Source of the DNA: Ceriagrion tenellum
Lineage: Eukaryota; Arthropoda; Insecta; Odonata; Coenagrionidae
NCBI GenBank assembly: GCA_963169105.1
Contig: OY720639.1
Coordinates: 84,116,593-84,180,592, forward strand
Reading direction: 5' to 3'
Length of the DNA stretch: 64,000 bases
Part shown: one piece after another, positions 22,689-31,881 of the stretch
How positions within the stretch are numbered: position 1 is the stretch's first letter
Layout: each line of letters begins with the position of its first letter
Made by a program: the position numbers and the translations under genes
Notes under the pieces: model-generated
Told to the model about the DNA's origin: nothing
Database searches by the model: none
What the model saw: the letters and a program-made list of their open reading frames with translations, nothing else

Positions 22689-23231
22689 TTAAAGTAGTCC
22701 GAGCGAGATAGTTCCCTAGCCATAATAGAGACCATATTCAAACTGTACGTTTTAATTTCACCACCTGTAGGACACACGAATTACATTTTGCATTATTAAT
22801 GGCGCAATAATATAGTTTTACATGACAGAAATTGTAAGTAATTAAATGAAAATATCTAAATAAGTCTTTAACTTGACTCAGTTTTTTCGCGCGGTACTCC
22901 ATCAAAACGGAAGGTCAATTGTGATCCTGAAGAATTTACTGCAGTGACAGTATGATTAATTTTCAAAAATAGTTGAAAAATCACACTGGTGATTTTTTGA
23001 CGAGACCTAAGAGTAGGATGCGCCTCATTTTTAATATAAGGTCTCTCTGGAGTGCATACATGTACTATTTCCCATATAAAAGGGCTGGTATTTTTCGGCA
23101 AATATCTCGGACAGTAGTGTGGTAAGGGGTTGAATTTTTTGTGTCAATGAAAGGGTGATATATTTTTGTTTAAAATGAGACAAAATTTATTAATTTCTAA
23201 GTAAAATGATATTTTGCTCAAACTACCTTAA
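22689..23231 (+). mobile_element. MITE-A, full length (543 bp)
   Basis: The left end TTAAAGTAGTCCGAGC (22689) and the right end, reversed TTAAGGTAGTTTGAGC (23231), form terminal repeats of about 16 bp that include TTAA. Interior landmarks shared with the 35650 copy are GAGATAG.TCCC, CGGAAGG, TCTGG.GTGCATACATGTAC and GGTAAGGGG. No coding potential is seen. TTAA at both ends suggests mobilisation by a piggyBac-like transposase, though the inner ends do not begin CCC as in classical piggyBac. Confidence 0.85.
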
Positions 23232-23400
23232 GTTAACCCTCTATGGACGAGCGAGTCAAATTTGTTACATTTCAAAATCATTGAAATATCTGCTTTCTAT
23301 GAGGTTTTTCCATTTAGCTGCGGCATGTGACAATATAGCGCCGCTTCCATTTAGTTGTGGCATGTGACAATGTAGCCCCGTAGTAACGCTTCGGATTAAG
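23232..23400 (+). mobile_element. TTAACCC-type end with a 37-bp duplication
   Basis: Two bases after the MITE-A terminus the sequence reads TTAACCCTCTATGGACGAGC, another TTAA-CCC end. It contains two units of about 37 bp (from 23308 and from 23345) sharing TTCCATTTAG and GGCATGTGACAAT. No partner end was found, so the element is incomplete or degraded. Confidence 0.45.
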
Positions 23401-23507
23401 TGAGTGGAAAGTTGCGTCTCCTTCAGCGGTTTGTCAAACAATTTGAATAAATGAATGTGTTACGCTATCCACTGCCCATGTCGTGCCTGGCGGAGATCTG
23501 AAATAAA

Positions 23508-23792
23508 TAAATTTCCAAACATTGCATGTAACAAATGATGTGGTACTAAGTCACTCGCACGGGTGCATATACACCAGGGTTGAAGTTCGCTATGAAAAAA
23601 TCATTTTATGATTGAAGGAAGGAAGATGGCTTGAAGGTGTAACTGGTTAACACACCTGACCGGCAATTGGGAGATCCGGGTTCCCGGTCAAGTCAAATTA
23701 TTTTTTCATAGCGAATTTCAACCCTGGTGTATATGCACCCGTGCGAGTGACTTCGTACCACATCATTTGTTACATGCAATGTTTGGAAATTT
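23508..23792. mobile_element. tRNA-like SINE forming the loop of a 285-bp hairpin
   Basis: The left arm (23508-23607) and right arm (23695-23792) are reverse complements over about 97 bp with very few mismatches; both carry ATTTCCAAACATTGCATGTA in opposite orientation. The 87-bp loop contains a tRNA-Thr-like head: GGTGTAACTGGTTAACACAC (A box), ACCGGCAATTGGGAGATCC, and a B box shortened to CCGGGTTCCCGG. The right arm begins with sequence that also follows the tRNA-like head in the ordinary copy at 23930, so the left arm is an inverted copy of the SINE body. Confidence 0.85.
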
Positions 23793-23929
23793 GTCAATTT
23801 CGTCGTTTTAACAACGACAATGTTGGGTTTATCCACCGCAACAGTGGCTTTGTAAGCACGACTTCGTCTCATGTGCTACAATGTAGACTTGAGGCCTGAA
23901 CATCTAGTTCGCATAAACCCCCCTCGAAA

Positions 23930-24060
23930 TCCGTCTTTAAGGAAGATGGCTTGGTGGTGTAACTGGTGCCAACACACCTGACCGGCAATTGGGAGATCCG
24001 GGTTCGTATCCCGGTCAAATCAAATGATATTTTCATAGCGAATTTAAACCCTGCTGAAAT
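23930..24060 (+). mobile_element. tRNA-Thr-like SINE, ordinary copy
   Basis: The head reads GGAAGATGGCTTGGTGGTGT, then AACTGGTGCCAACACACC and a perfect 5-bp T-stem, CCGGG and CCCGG, around TTCGTAT. A body with TTTCATAGCGAATTTAAACC follows. The anticodon-loop position reads CCGGCAA, compared with CTGGTAA in tRNA-Thr(GGT). It lies 140 bp from the hairpin version and supplies its reference structure. Confidence 0.8.
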
Positions 24061-25329
24061 AAATAGTTTCATCTGTCATATGAAGAAAAAATTGGGAAAG
24101 TTTAAAAAAGGTAAGTTATGGTAAATTAGGTTAATGTTCAAGTATACCTTTTGTAAATTATATTATACTACCAAAGGGTACCCATTGAAACTCAACAGGT
24201 GTGAAAAACACTGATTTTATTACATACGAAAGCCACAAAACCTGAAGAATACTGAGCGGTCTTCTTTGAGTCGTCCTCTGAGTGAATGAACTTAATCGCT
24301 TCCCTTGTGTACATACATATATTTGCATTCAATGACTTATTTCAGTTGCGATATTCATTTTTGATATGAGCGTTGAGTATCTTCAAACAGTATTGGAGAG
24401 TAGGGGTACAATCCAGCGGTTGCAAATGTCAAACGGATCATTTACAGCAACAGCCATGTTTATTTGACCAATTAATCCTCCGTTACCTGGACTGCGTCTA
24501 CTTCGTCTCTGCGGACGTTATTATAGTTTCCGCCATATTAAAACAGATTGAAGTTTCAAAACAGACGGGTCAATATTTGAACCAGATTTATTGCTGGGTG
24601 CCCTTCCGTTTTGGGTTAGGATGAGAATTTTGCGGTTCTTAGTGTAACCAGAGGAACATCACGGGAGGGTGACCGACATAGTTTCCCATTATTCTTCATA
24701 TAGGTATCCTTTTTTGGTACTTTTGTGGTGCATTTTTATTTATTTTTTCGTTTAATGCTTATAAACACTGATCATCATTAAATCATCGGTATCAGCTTAT
24801 TGGAAAATAAATTTAAACATCATATTTACGGCTTTCCCTCAGGAGTGTTGAATGTATACTTATTGTAAATATGCATTGAATTTATCGATTACCCACCTAA
24901 GCAATCCATCATGGGACCCTTAGAACTCTGGGCCCATTGGGGCCCATGGGACTCTTGGCCCTTGTTATACAGACATTCTCTCAACATGATATCATGGGCC
25001 TGCAGGAAAACATGTTATTTACATGCTAGTGGTGTATATATCTTTTGAAGATCAAATCTTTGGTTTCCAAGGAAATATGATATTGTTGATTTCAGAAAAA
25101 ATGTGAGATTTTTCAGCTAAAATCATGACTTTCACATGAATACAAAACGTAATAGAAAATCAATTGAAAGAATTACAATTTTCATTTATTCAGCCATTCG
25201 ATAAAAAATATTTCAGCCCTCTATCTTGAAAGAAAGTACTTTTAAAAATAAAAATTTAAAACCACTGCACCGGACCCAATGATTAGCATGGACTACCAGA
25301 GGGGCCTTTGTTTGGCCTTAGGGGACCCT
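24061..25329. other. Unassigned DNA
   Basis: Nothing firm. A GGGCCC-rich stretch lies at about 24905-24965. An 83-codon frame at 24373-24624 has no recognisable domain. Confidence 0.5.
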
Positions 25330-25490
25330 GAGAGCTTTCTAATATAGCCTATATTACCCACAGATATATTTTCTATCTACATGCCAAATTTCAGCTCAAT
25401 CGGTCCAGTGGCTTTTGCGTGATTGAGTAGCAAACATCCAAACATACAAACATAAAAACATTCGCATTTATAATATAAATAGGATTACTG
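25330..25490 (+). mobile_element. RTE-type LINE 3' end
   Basis: Contains ATGCCAAATTTCAGCTCAAT, CGGTCCAGTGGCTTTTGCGT, GATTGAGTAGCAAACATCCA and a closing CATTTATAATATAAATAGGA. This is the characteristic short 3' UTR of RTE-clade retrotransposons found widely in animals. No ORF is left. Confidence 0.6.
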
Positions 25491-25494
25491 CGCA

Positions 25495-25830
25495 AATCAG
25501 CTCTGGCCGAACACACCTGGAATGGACCTTTCCACAATATGAAATTTGAAGAGGCAAATTAATTGCAATAGAGAACCGCTACTTCCCCAGACTAATCAGG
25601 GAGGCCATTGAAATCGTAAAAACACTGAAAAACATCAACAGAGATGTTTACACCATCTCCAATGCCTAGGAGAGAGTTTTCATGAAGAAAAAGAGAGTAA
25701 TCAATGACAGCACACCTGACTTGATTGGCGGAAAAATCGGCCCCTATATAAGACAGACACAATCGCCTGAGTATTCACTTCTGACCTGAAGAAGACAGAT
25801 GCAATGCAGTCGAAACAGTCATCTACGACA
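25495..25830 (+). mobile_element. Penelope-like element, C-terminal remnant
   Basis: In shifting frames the translation reads ALAEHTWNGPFHNMKFEEAN, then IAIENRYFPRLIREAIEIVK and TLKNINRDVYTISNA. The order A-E-H, then R-x-x-F/Y-x-R-x-x-R-E-A-I-E-I, then N-x-N-R-D matches the C-terminal endonuclease region of Penelope-like retroelements (GIY-YIG type). Stops follow. Downstream at 25783-25826 is CCTGAAGAAGACAG...CAGTCGAAACAGTC, a hammerhead-like arrangement. It is a dead fragment with no RT domain upstream. Confidence 0.7.
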
Positions 25831-25929
25831 ACGGAAAAACGCGGAAGAGAACCCTAAAAGCCTTCACTGCCATCTTGTGGGATAAAGTGGAATTCACAAT
25901 CAGTAAAATACAAGACTTATTCAGATGGT

Positions 25930-26230
25930 TCCGAACGTCGCAAAAAACGCTGATGTATAAAAGCATATCAGGCTCAACTTTAAGGAAGTAATTGATATTG
26001 ATATCCATTTCAAAATGAAAGGCCATGGAAACTTTCCACACTAAATTTTATGGCACTTTTTATGCTGAAACTCAATTTATGACACAATTTATGACAATTT
26101 TTGACACAACTTATGCTAAAACCATGGTAGGTAATCATTAAAAATTCTGTGTGGAAAGTTACCATTGTCTTTCATCATAAAATGGATATAAAAAACGCTG
26201 ATTACGATCTGTGTTTCGAAAAACTGCACC
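25930..26230. mobile_element. Foldback element with arms of about 50 bp
   Basis: The left arm (about 25999-26051) and right arm (about 26135-26190) are imperfect reverse complements sharing ATATCCATTT, GAAAG.C.ATGG.AACTTTCC and CACAC. AAAACGCTGAT flanks both sides in direct orientation (25945 and 26192). The centre has degenerate repeats of AATTTATGACA. Confidence 0.6.
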
Positions 26231-26388
26231 ATTCTTGGATAGCAAGGTGAGTAAAAGTACTTTTTGCTCATTTAATGCCGTAAATACGTAATAGAACATC
26301 TAAAACTGGATTGTAATTAAACTTCTTATCCGGGTAAAAAATTTGGCGCCTCTTCATTCATTACAAATGATCAAATATATCAATTGAA

Positions 26389-26740
26389 GTGCAGTACTTG
26401 ATGGGAAATCGTAAGAGGGTACATATCTGGCAGATACCAAGTTTGATATATATCATTGTCCACCTTCCACCATGTTAAAAAGTCCACTTTTGAATCCCCC
26501 TTAAGGTTTATCCTCGTGGGATCTAGACGATAACGCATTAAACTCAATATCACCGGGATCTAAATATTTTGAACTAGATGATCTCATGCATAATCGTGTA
26601 GATCCCACGAGGATAACCCTTAAGGGAGATTAAAAAGTTGAAGTTTTAACATGGCGGAAGATCGAAAATGAAATAAATCAAACTTGGTAGCTGCCAGATA
26701 TATACCCTCCCACGATTTCCCATCAAGCACTGCGCTCACC
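26389..26740. mobile_element. Foldback element with arms of about 140 bp
   Basis: The left arm (26389-26533) and right arm (26597-26740) are reverse complements at about 80-85% by eye. Both carry CTTGATGGGAAATCGT at the outer edge and TATCCTCGTGGGATCTA at the inner edge, around a 60-bp loop. The outer boundaries are not marked by an obvious duplication. The frame at 26620-26898 partly lies in the right arm and is not a gene. Confidence 0.75.
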
Positions 26741-26988
26741 AACCAGTCCTCAAAGGCTCTTTCCCCAGTGGTCCGTTTCCTTTCACAAATATCCAACATT
26801 ATAATAATCTTATAACTGTGGAAGAAACAACTTTCCCGGGTTGTTCCAAATAAGGAATCAAGAATCACAAGGTTATCAGCTGTCATAATCATCTTCACGA
26901 ATCCTTAGAAATTACGCCTGATTCGACCAATCTTCATGCGTTGTAGTGTAATAAAACGGAATTTTTGAAAAATTTCACCTGAGACTAA
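26741..26988. other. Unassigned DNA
   Basis: Nothing recognised between the foldback and the Helitron start. Confidence 0.45.
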
Positions 26989-27345
26989 ACTAATATATAA
27001 AAATGAATTTTTGTTCGTTCGTCATCTATATGTTCCAATACCATTCATCAGATTACGATGGAACTTTGGTTGGTTGTGCTGGCGCCCGCGAAGGTTTCTG
27101 AATAATTTAATCCATAGAACAATAGGTGGAGCGCGAGTCGTTTCAACAAATGAGTGTGGCCACGCGAGCTTCTCAAACAAGCGAGGAACAACGAGCAAGC
27201 AACGAAGCAGACACTTTGCGAGTTGCTCCATCACGTGCATCAGAATCGTATCATGAAACATAATTTGTTTTTGCAGAGGGTGGTTAGACCAAAAATATTG
27301 TATATCCCTACAAGTACTTGTATCAAATTTTTCAAATTTAATTAA
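26989..27345 (+). mobile_element. Helitron 5' end and N-terminal coding remnant
   Basis: The start, CTAATATATAAAAATGAATT at 26990 followed by TTTGTTCGTTCGTC, is the usual 5' terminus of insect Helitrons (TC-TA(T/A)-rich then AAAAATG). From about 27126 one frame reads VERESFQQMSVATRASQTSE and goes on EEQRASNEADTLRVAPSRAS, resembling the R-A-S-E-x-x-E-E-R repeats at the N-terminus of Helitron Rep/helicase proteins. The Rep and helicase domains are absent. A related fragment lies on the minus strand at 38395-38680. Confidence 0.65.
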
Positions 27346-27699
27346 AATCACAATATGCTCGTATCATGCCTTTATGACGACCAATTGCCTTGTTGAAGCA
27401 GAACCTCATATGCATGCATGGTGAATATAGGCCCAGAACGTAATAATTGAAATAATATAATCCACGATAAATACATTGTGCGCGATATATATCGATATAT
27501 TTCGATTGATATGGATAGTATAAAATGAGTTCAATTTTTTCCACACCCGTTGAATTTCAACGGTGACCTTCCGCTACGTGATTATAAAGACGAAAATTCC
27601 ACGCAGTACATATCTTTAGGGAGAATCAATTTCACTCGTACTGGAGTAGTGGAAACAGAACGTGAGTTAAAGTTCACATTGACATAAACCGTGAACCGA
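27346..27699. other. Unassigned AT-rich DNA
   Basis: Includes ATATATATCGATATAT at about 27483. No element recognised. Confidence 0.5.
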
Positions 27700-28040
27700 G
27701 ACGAGCGAGAGAGTCGAGGAAGCCTCGGCTGGTTAGGGCGGGCGGGGGCGGGAGGAACAGAGGAGGGAATGTGGGAGAATGGGAGGCGCCAGTGAGGGGG
27801 TGGAAACCGTTAGAGCGGATGCATGAGGGAGAAAGAGGAGAGGGTTGCGAAGTGCGGAGCGAGGGAAAGACCGTGCAGGTGAGTGAGTGCATCTCCCAAT
27901 TAAGGCGTGGTTCCGCCTCTTTGCACTCCGCCCTTGATGCTCTCGAAACAACGCCCTCGCGCAGCGAGAGAGAGAGAGAGAGAGAGGGAGAAATTTGCCT
28001 TCGCCCCCTCTTACGTTTGGTCCCCTTTTACATCCTTAGC
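27700..28040. other. GC-rich block with a GAGA tract
   Basis: High G+C with many CpGs and a (GA)n run at about 27966-27986. Frames are open on both strands with low-complexity products. It is a candidate regulatory or promoter-like stretch. No coding call can be supported. Confidence 0.45.
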
Positions 28041-28744
28041 ATTCTATACCGGTGACTCCAACGCTATAGTAAAGCGTTCGTCGCTTTGCCCAACTTACGT
28101 CCCAAGTGCTCACCTCTATGACACGTGTATTGAATACAATTTCGATTCAGAAACATTAAATTTTATTGCACTAATTCCGGCCATTTACATTTGGCCTTAC
28201 CTAATTAGAGATTAGATTAAATCATTTGCGACAATTTTAGGTAGACTACTTTTTGCCGGACGCCCAACATATTTTTCTGGAGTCAAACTATTTTGGTAGG
28301 AAGTATCGCAAGCATAAGATTAAGGAAATAGTAGAACCGATAGATTTAGACCATCATTTTCTCCACGTTAAATAAAAGACCATGATAATCTCGATAGATC
28401 AGCTATATGATTATTTGACCCTCAAAAGGTAGAGAAGACTCTGTACTACTGCTTAATAACTTACCATCATTATTTATCACTAACTGAAATGTCCCGCGGG
28501 ATTCAGCTTTCTGTATGATGTAGTATATAGTTGTACATTGTATCAATCGCATTTATTATGCTAACTAGTTGTTGTATCTGTACTACGGCACTGCGTGATA
28601 ACAGTTTCTTCTACGTACCACTCTCCTAGTTTTTGGTCTGATCGCGCATTGTTGTCCTGACTGGTTTTGGCCTGCGCCTACAATGCGCCTGTAATGGCCT
28701 GGGGGATGTGCTCGGTTCTGATTTGAACAGGGTTGAGTGCTGCA
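28041..28744. other. Unassigned DNA
   Basis: No recognised frame. About 28480-28744 may be the 3' UTR of the LINE tail that follows, but I see no coding remnant. Confidence 0.45.
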
Positions 28745-28812
28745 TGCTGGGTGTGGAATCACCCCGTGCCATTGGTGGCTTTAGATATCATGCTAGATGT
28801 AGATGGTGAATT
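28745..28812 (+). mobile_element. Probable LINE 3' terminus
   Basis: Ends with CATGCTAGATGTAGATGG after CACCCCGTGCCATTGGTGGC, the same kind of (ATGTAG)n terminus as the CR1-like copies. Only the tail is recognisable. Confidence 0.4.
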
Positions 28813-28994
28813 GGTAGTAAAATTGTAGATGCTAATGTGATTTGAAAAGAGGAAAGAATTACAATACCACTAAAACTAAAAGTAGAATTATGATGCAAAA
28901 TCTAATTTAGGGCACGAAGATTCTGGGAAAATGAGAAAAAATTAGGAACGCATTAATCACGCAAAACACATTTTTCTCAAAACTGTTCAAAATA

Positions 28995-29054
28995 ACTTCG
29001 TTTGAGGTTACGTCCTGGTTACCTGAGGTTACATGAGGTTACATGAGGTTACCA
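28995..29054. repeat. 11-bp minisatellite
   Basis: TGAGGTTACAT and close variants repeat about four times (GAGGTTACGTC, then GAGGTTACATG twice, then GAGGTTACC). Confidence 0.8.
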
Positions 29055-29384
29055 TACACCAAATTCGAGAAAATTCTTAGAACCAACGGGACAATGGTGT
29101 GTAGAATTGAGTTGGAATGACCCAACATTATATTTCGTATGTTAGCAAATAATATTGCGTTAGTAGGTACATGTTCAAAAGCTGATATATATACCCGAGA
29201 CTCATAATTGGCAATTAGAGGCACATGACATGCGAGACTTCGGGTTTGGAATTAGAGGTGGAGCTATTTTACCATCAGTCGTTAATGCTCAAAGATTCTA
29301 TCAATTCACTGCTATTTACGATAAAAGTTTCAATGTATACATACATCAAATTGTGGAATAAAGTACATTGAATAAGACAGACTT

Positions 29385-29705
29385 AACTGATTGCTTGAGA
29401 AATTTAGAACAGGTCTGTTTCAGAGCAAAAGAGATAATATTATTTGGACGCCACACTATATCTCTAGATCATAAAGGAACCATAAAATAAGAGAGATACA
29501 TAACCAAAGAGATAACATCAAAAAATTCATTCTTTTTATGTACAATCAGTGACCATAGTAGAACTGAAGCTCCACGTAAAACACGCTCATAGTACACTTC
29601 ACCATTTCACTTCCCAAAAACCTCATCCTTCCTTCTTTTACACGGCTGGTGTCCTAACAGCTCCTGCCGCACGCTGATGAGGTGGCTCGCAGGATATTAT
29701 GTTCA
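29385..29705 (+). mobile_element. CR1-like LINE 3' fragment
   Basis: Translation begins LLEKFRTGLFQSKR-like (GAGAAATTTAGAACAGGTCT), the arginine/phenylalanine segment that ends ORF2 in this family, and decays into stops. The 3' UTR landmarks CATTTCACTTCCCAAAAACC and GGCTGGTGTCCTAACAGC are clear. The terminal GTAGAT repeat is missing. Confidence 0.7.
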
Positions 29706-29794
29706 TGTGTTAAACAAAAAAAAAAATATCTCGGCTTCTACCAAAATACATTCATTTCGTGAACAATATGTCACCAAAGTATTAACTATTCTCC

Positions 29795-29920
29795 ACACAA
29801 AACACTTCCTTAATGTACTTCATAATTTCACCTCCCCAAACCTTATCCTTTACACTTTTACACAGATTTTGTCTTAACACCCCCTGCTACACGCCTAGGC
29901 GACAGATCGCAGAGTATAGT
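29795..29920 (+). mobile_element. CR1-like LINE 3' UTR fragment
   Basis: A second, more diverged copy just downstream: TTTCACCTCCCCAAACCTTA, then TTTTGTCTTAACACCCCCTG and GATCGCAGAGTAT. Two 3' ends in the same orientation within 500 bp suggest tandem insertion or segmental duplication. Confidence 0.65.
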
Positions 29921-30479
29921 TGAGCCGACGAGAGTTGTTTGATGACAGGGCAAGAGAGAAAGTCGGAGGGGCGGAAAATTCTGCCACCTACTTTTTCTCA
30001 GCCAATCGCTATTCTCCTCAGCGTAATAATGCACAAATTCATCTCACACTTTCGCCTAGTCATACATGGTTTTCATACGTAAATGAATCACCAAAAATAC
30101 CTTTTAGTATGCTTTGAGTTCTGTAACATGCGTTCCTTTTGCTACTGTGGTGTTTTGAAACTTTCCAGTGCCTTATTCTACTTTTTTACAGTAAAACTTC
30201 CGGGAGCTTGTGATGGAAGTATTTTATTTAAGTGGAGTATTTTTTTTCATCTGACAGGATACACGGGAAAAAAAGTGTGACATTGCGCTCTCAGACTCGT
30301 GAAATGATAGTCAGAATTTTTAAATATTTCGAAAAAGATTTCGAAAAAATAGGAAATAAACGTAATTCATTGAACAAGAGTGATAAAAAACTAATAAAAC
30401 ATGTGGCATAGGCACAAAATCAGTTGGGAGGATCTTGGAGGAAAATTATGGAGACCGAAATGGTGAAAACTTCAGTTTT
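29921..30479. other. Unassigned DNA
   Basis: Small frames only; nothing recognised. Confidence 0.5.
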
Positions 30480-31000
30480 AAGAACACCCAAAAAGGAAAG
30501 ACCTAGGAGGAGTATTAAAACGTTTATCAATAATTTCGGCGAGTATTCCATTCGCAGGCATTACTATGATAATAATTATAATTATTAAACAATTACAAGT
30601 ATGCCATTGACCTGATGGTAACAATAAAAACAACCAAAAGAAAAGAATAAACCTTGACATACTTCTACTTTTTTAACCTATTTTTAAAAATAATTTTTTT
30701 GTGAAGGGCTCAAATAGTTTTGCTGGTAGGTCGTTCCAGTCCCGTATGGTCCTATTCAAGAAGGAGAACAGTTTGTTATCGGCACTTTATCTTGGATTGG
30801 CCATCATTTTTCCCCACAATTTTGTCTTTACTATGTCCTTCCCATATTTATCCCATGCTTTTTTCTCACTCACTATTTTATGCATCTCACATAGCCTGCT
30901 CCTTTTTCTCCAAACCTGTGAACTCTCCTATCCTAGTCCTCTAATCATTTCTGTAACACTGTTTTACTGTTTCTCCCTTGCACATATTTACAGCGATTAT
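30480..31000 (-). mobile_element. LINE ORF2 C-terminal remnant
   Basis: On the minus strand from about 31000: SVTEMIRGLG, then KRSRLCEMHKIVSEKKAW and DKYGKDIVKTKLWGKMMANP, then FLNRTIRDWNDLPAKLFEPF before the final stop. T-I-R-D-W-N-x-L-P is the classic terminal motif of CR1/L2-like ORF2. A stop and a frame change interrupt it. The 3' UTR then runs to about 30480 with an ATAATTATAATTATT stretch. Plus-strand frames over the same bases (30701-31066) are shadows. Confidence 0.75.
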
Positions 31001-31084
31001 GAGAGAAGGGAGTATCCTACTGTTGGAAAACTTTTGACATCAATGAAAGAAGCAGAACTTTTTTAGTATGCGGACTTAGTGCAT

Positions 31085-31166
31085 GTCTAGTGAGGAGTCA
31101 CCCCCTACCGCACATCCTCAAGTTGCCTAGCAAGGTGGCACGTGTATCGGATGTAGATGCATATGC
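31085..31166 (+). mobile_element. Probable LINE 3' terminus
   Basis: AGTCACCCCCTACCGCACAT...GGTGGCACGTGTATCGGATG followed by TAGATG resembles the tail layout of the CR1-like copies, including the closing GATGTAGATG. Confidence 0.4.
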
Positions 31167-31194
31167 GAGGGGGGAAGAGGACTGTATCGCCTAA

Positions 31195-31450
31195 TTGTAC
31201 CCCCACACCCCTCGCGATATTCGATTAGACGTCATCTCTGCTTTCACAATCCAATCGATTCAATTTGGATGCGAGGAGAGATGGGACAAACCGGGAGTGG
31301 GGGGGGGAGAGGAAGGGGAGGGGGCAGATGCAGCGTGGGAAGGCCGCATGGCGTGGGTGGGCCAATGGGTTCACTGCGCTCTTAATACAGTTAAGTACGC
31401 CTTTCAGTTCACGACACGCGCCGGTCGAAAATGGAGGCAGGCATGAAACG
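31195..31450. other. GC-rich, G-run-containing block
   Basis: The plus strand is G-rich, including GTGGGGGGGGGAGAGG at about 31298, with several CpGs. Overlapping frames are compositional. Possibly regulatory. Confidence 0.4.
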
Positions 31451-31702
31451 GGTGCAGTAGGGACGAATTATGGAAATTATGGTGCTAAAAACAGGGGTGC
31501 CAATTGCACCGATTGCGCTCGGACTGTATTTTCATCATCATTACAAAAAACAATCATCTGAAGCCGTTTGATAACCCCAAATGGTCACAGTTACCTGCTT
31601 GAAGTAAAAATTAAGAAAAAATTTTGTCAATGAAAACAACATACTGTATCCATACTTAAAGAATACAATTTTGTACTTTTCCACAGAATTGTCTTTTGGA
31701 TT

Positions 31703-31741
31703 GTACGACGCATTTTACCAACTTGCGGCATCATCCGGTAC
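31703..31741 (-). ncRNA. Degenerate hammerhead-ribozyme-like motif, opposite arm
   Basis: Same plan as the plus-strand copy in the right arm. The core reads CGGATGA instead of CTGATGA and AAAA instead of GAAA, while the GTC cleavage position and GTAC stem I are kept. The two arms have decayed at different positions. Confidence 0.45.
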
Positions 31742-31842
31742 AAAATTCAGGCCATAAGAGTACAGATATATATATTTAAAAAAAGCAGAAGGAAGGGGCT
31801 TCCTTGTTGTATATATATCTGTATTGATATTGCCTGAAATTT

Positions 31843-31881
31843 GTACCTGATGGTGCCGCAAGTCGGTGAAGCGCGTCGTAC
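31843..31881 (+). ncRNA. Degenerate hammerhead-ribozyme-like motif
   Basis: Layout: stem I strand GTAC, core CTGATGG (consensus CTGANGA, last A changed to G), stem II CCG/CGG around CAAGT, core GAAG (consensus GAAA), a minimal stem III, cleavage-type GTC at 31875-31877, and stem I strand GTAC. The architecture is convincing. The two core changes make catalysis unlikely. Confidence 0.5.

Noticed and set aside
27022..27351. 109-codon minus-strand frame
   Set aside because: Antisense to the Helitron-like N-terminal frame, which matches its homologue at 38395-38680.
30701..31066. 121-codon plus-strand frame with apparent hydrophobic segments
   Set aside because: It is the antisense of a LINE ORF2 tail (TIRDWNDLPAKLFEPF on the minus strand).
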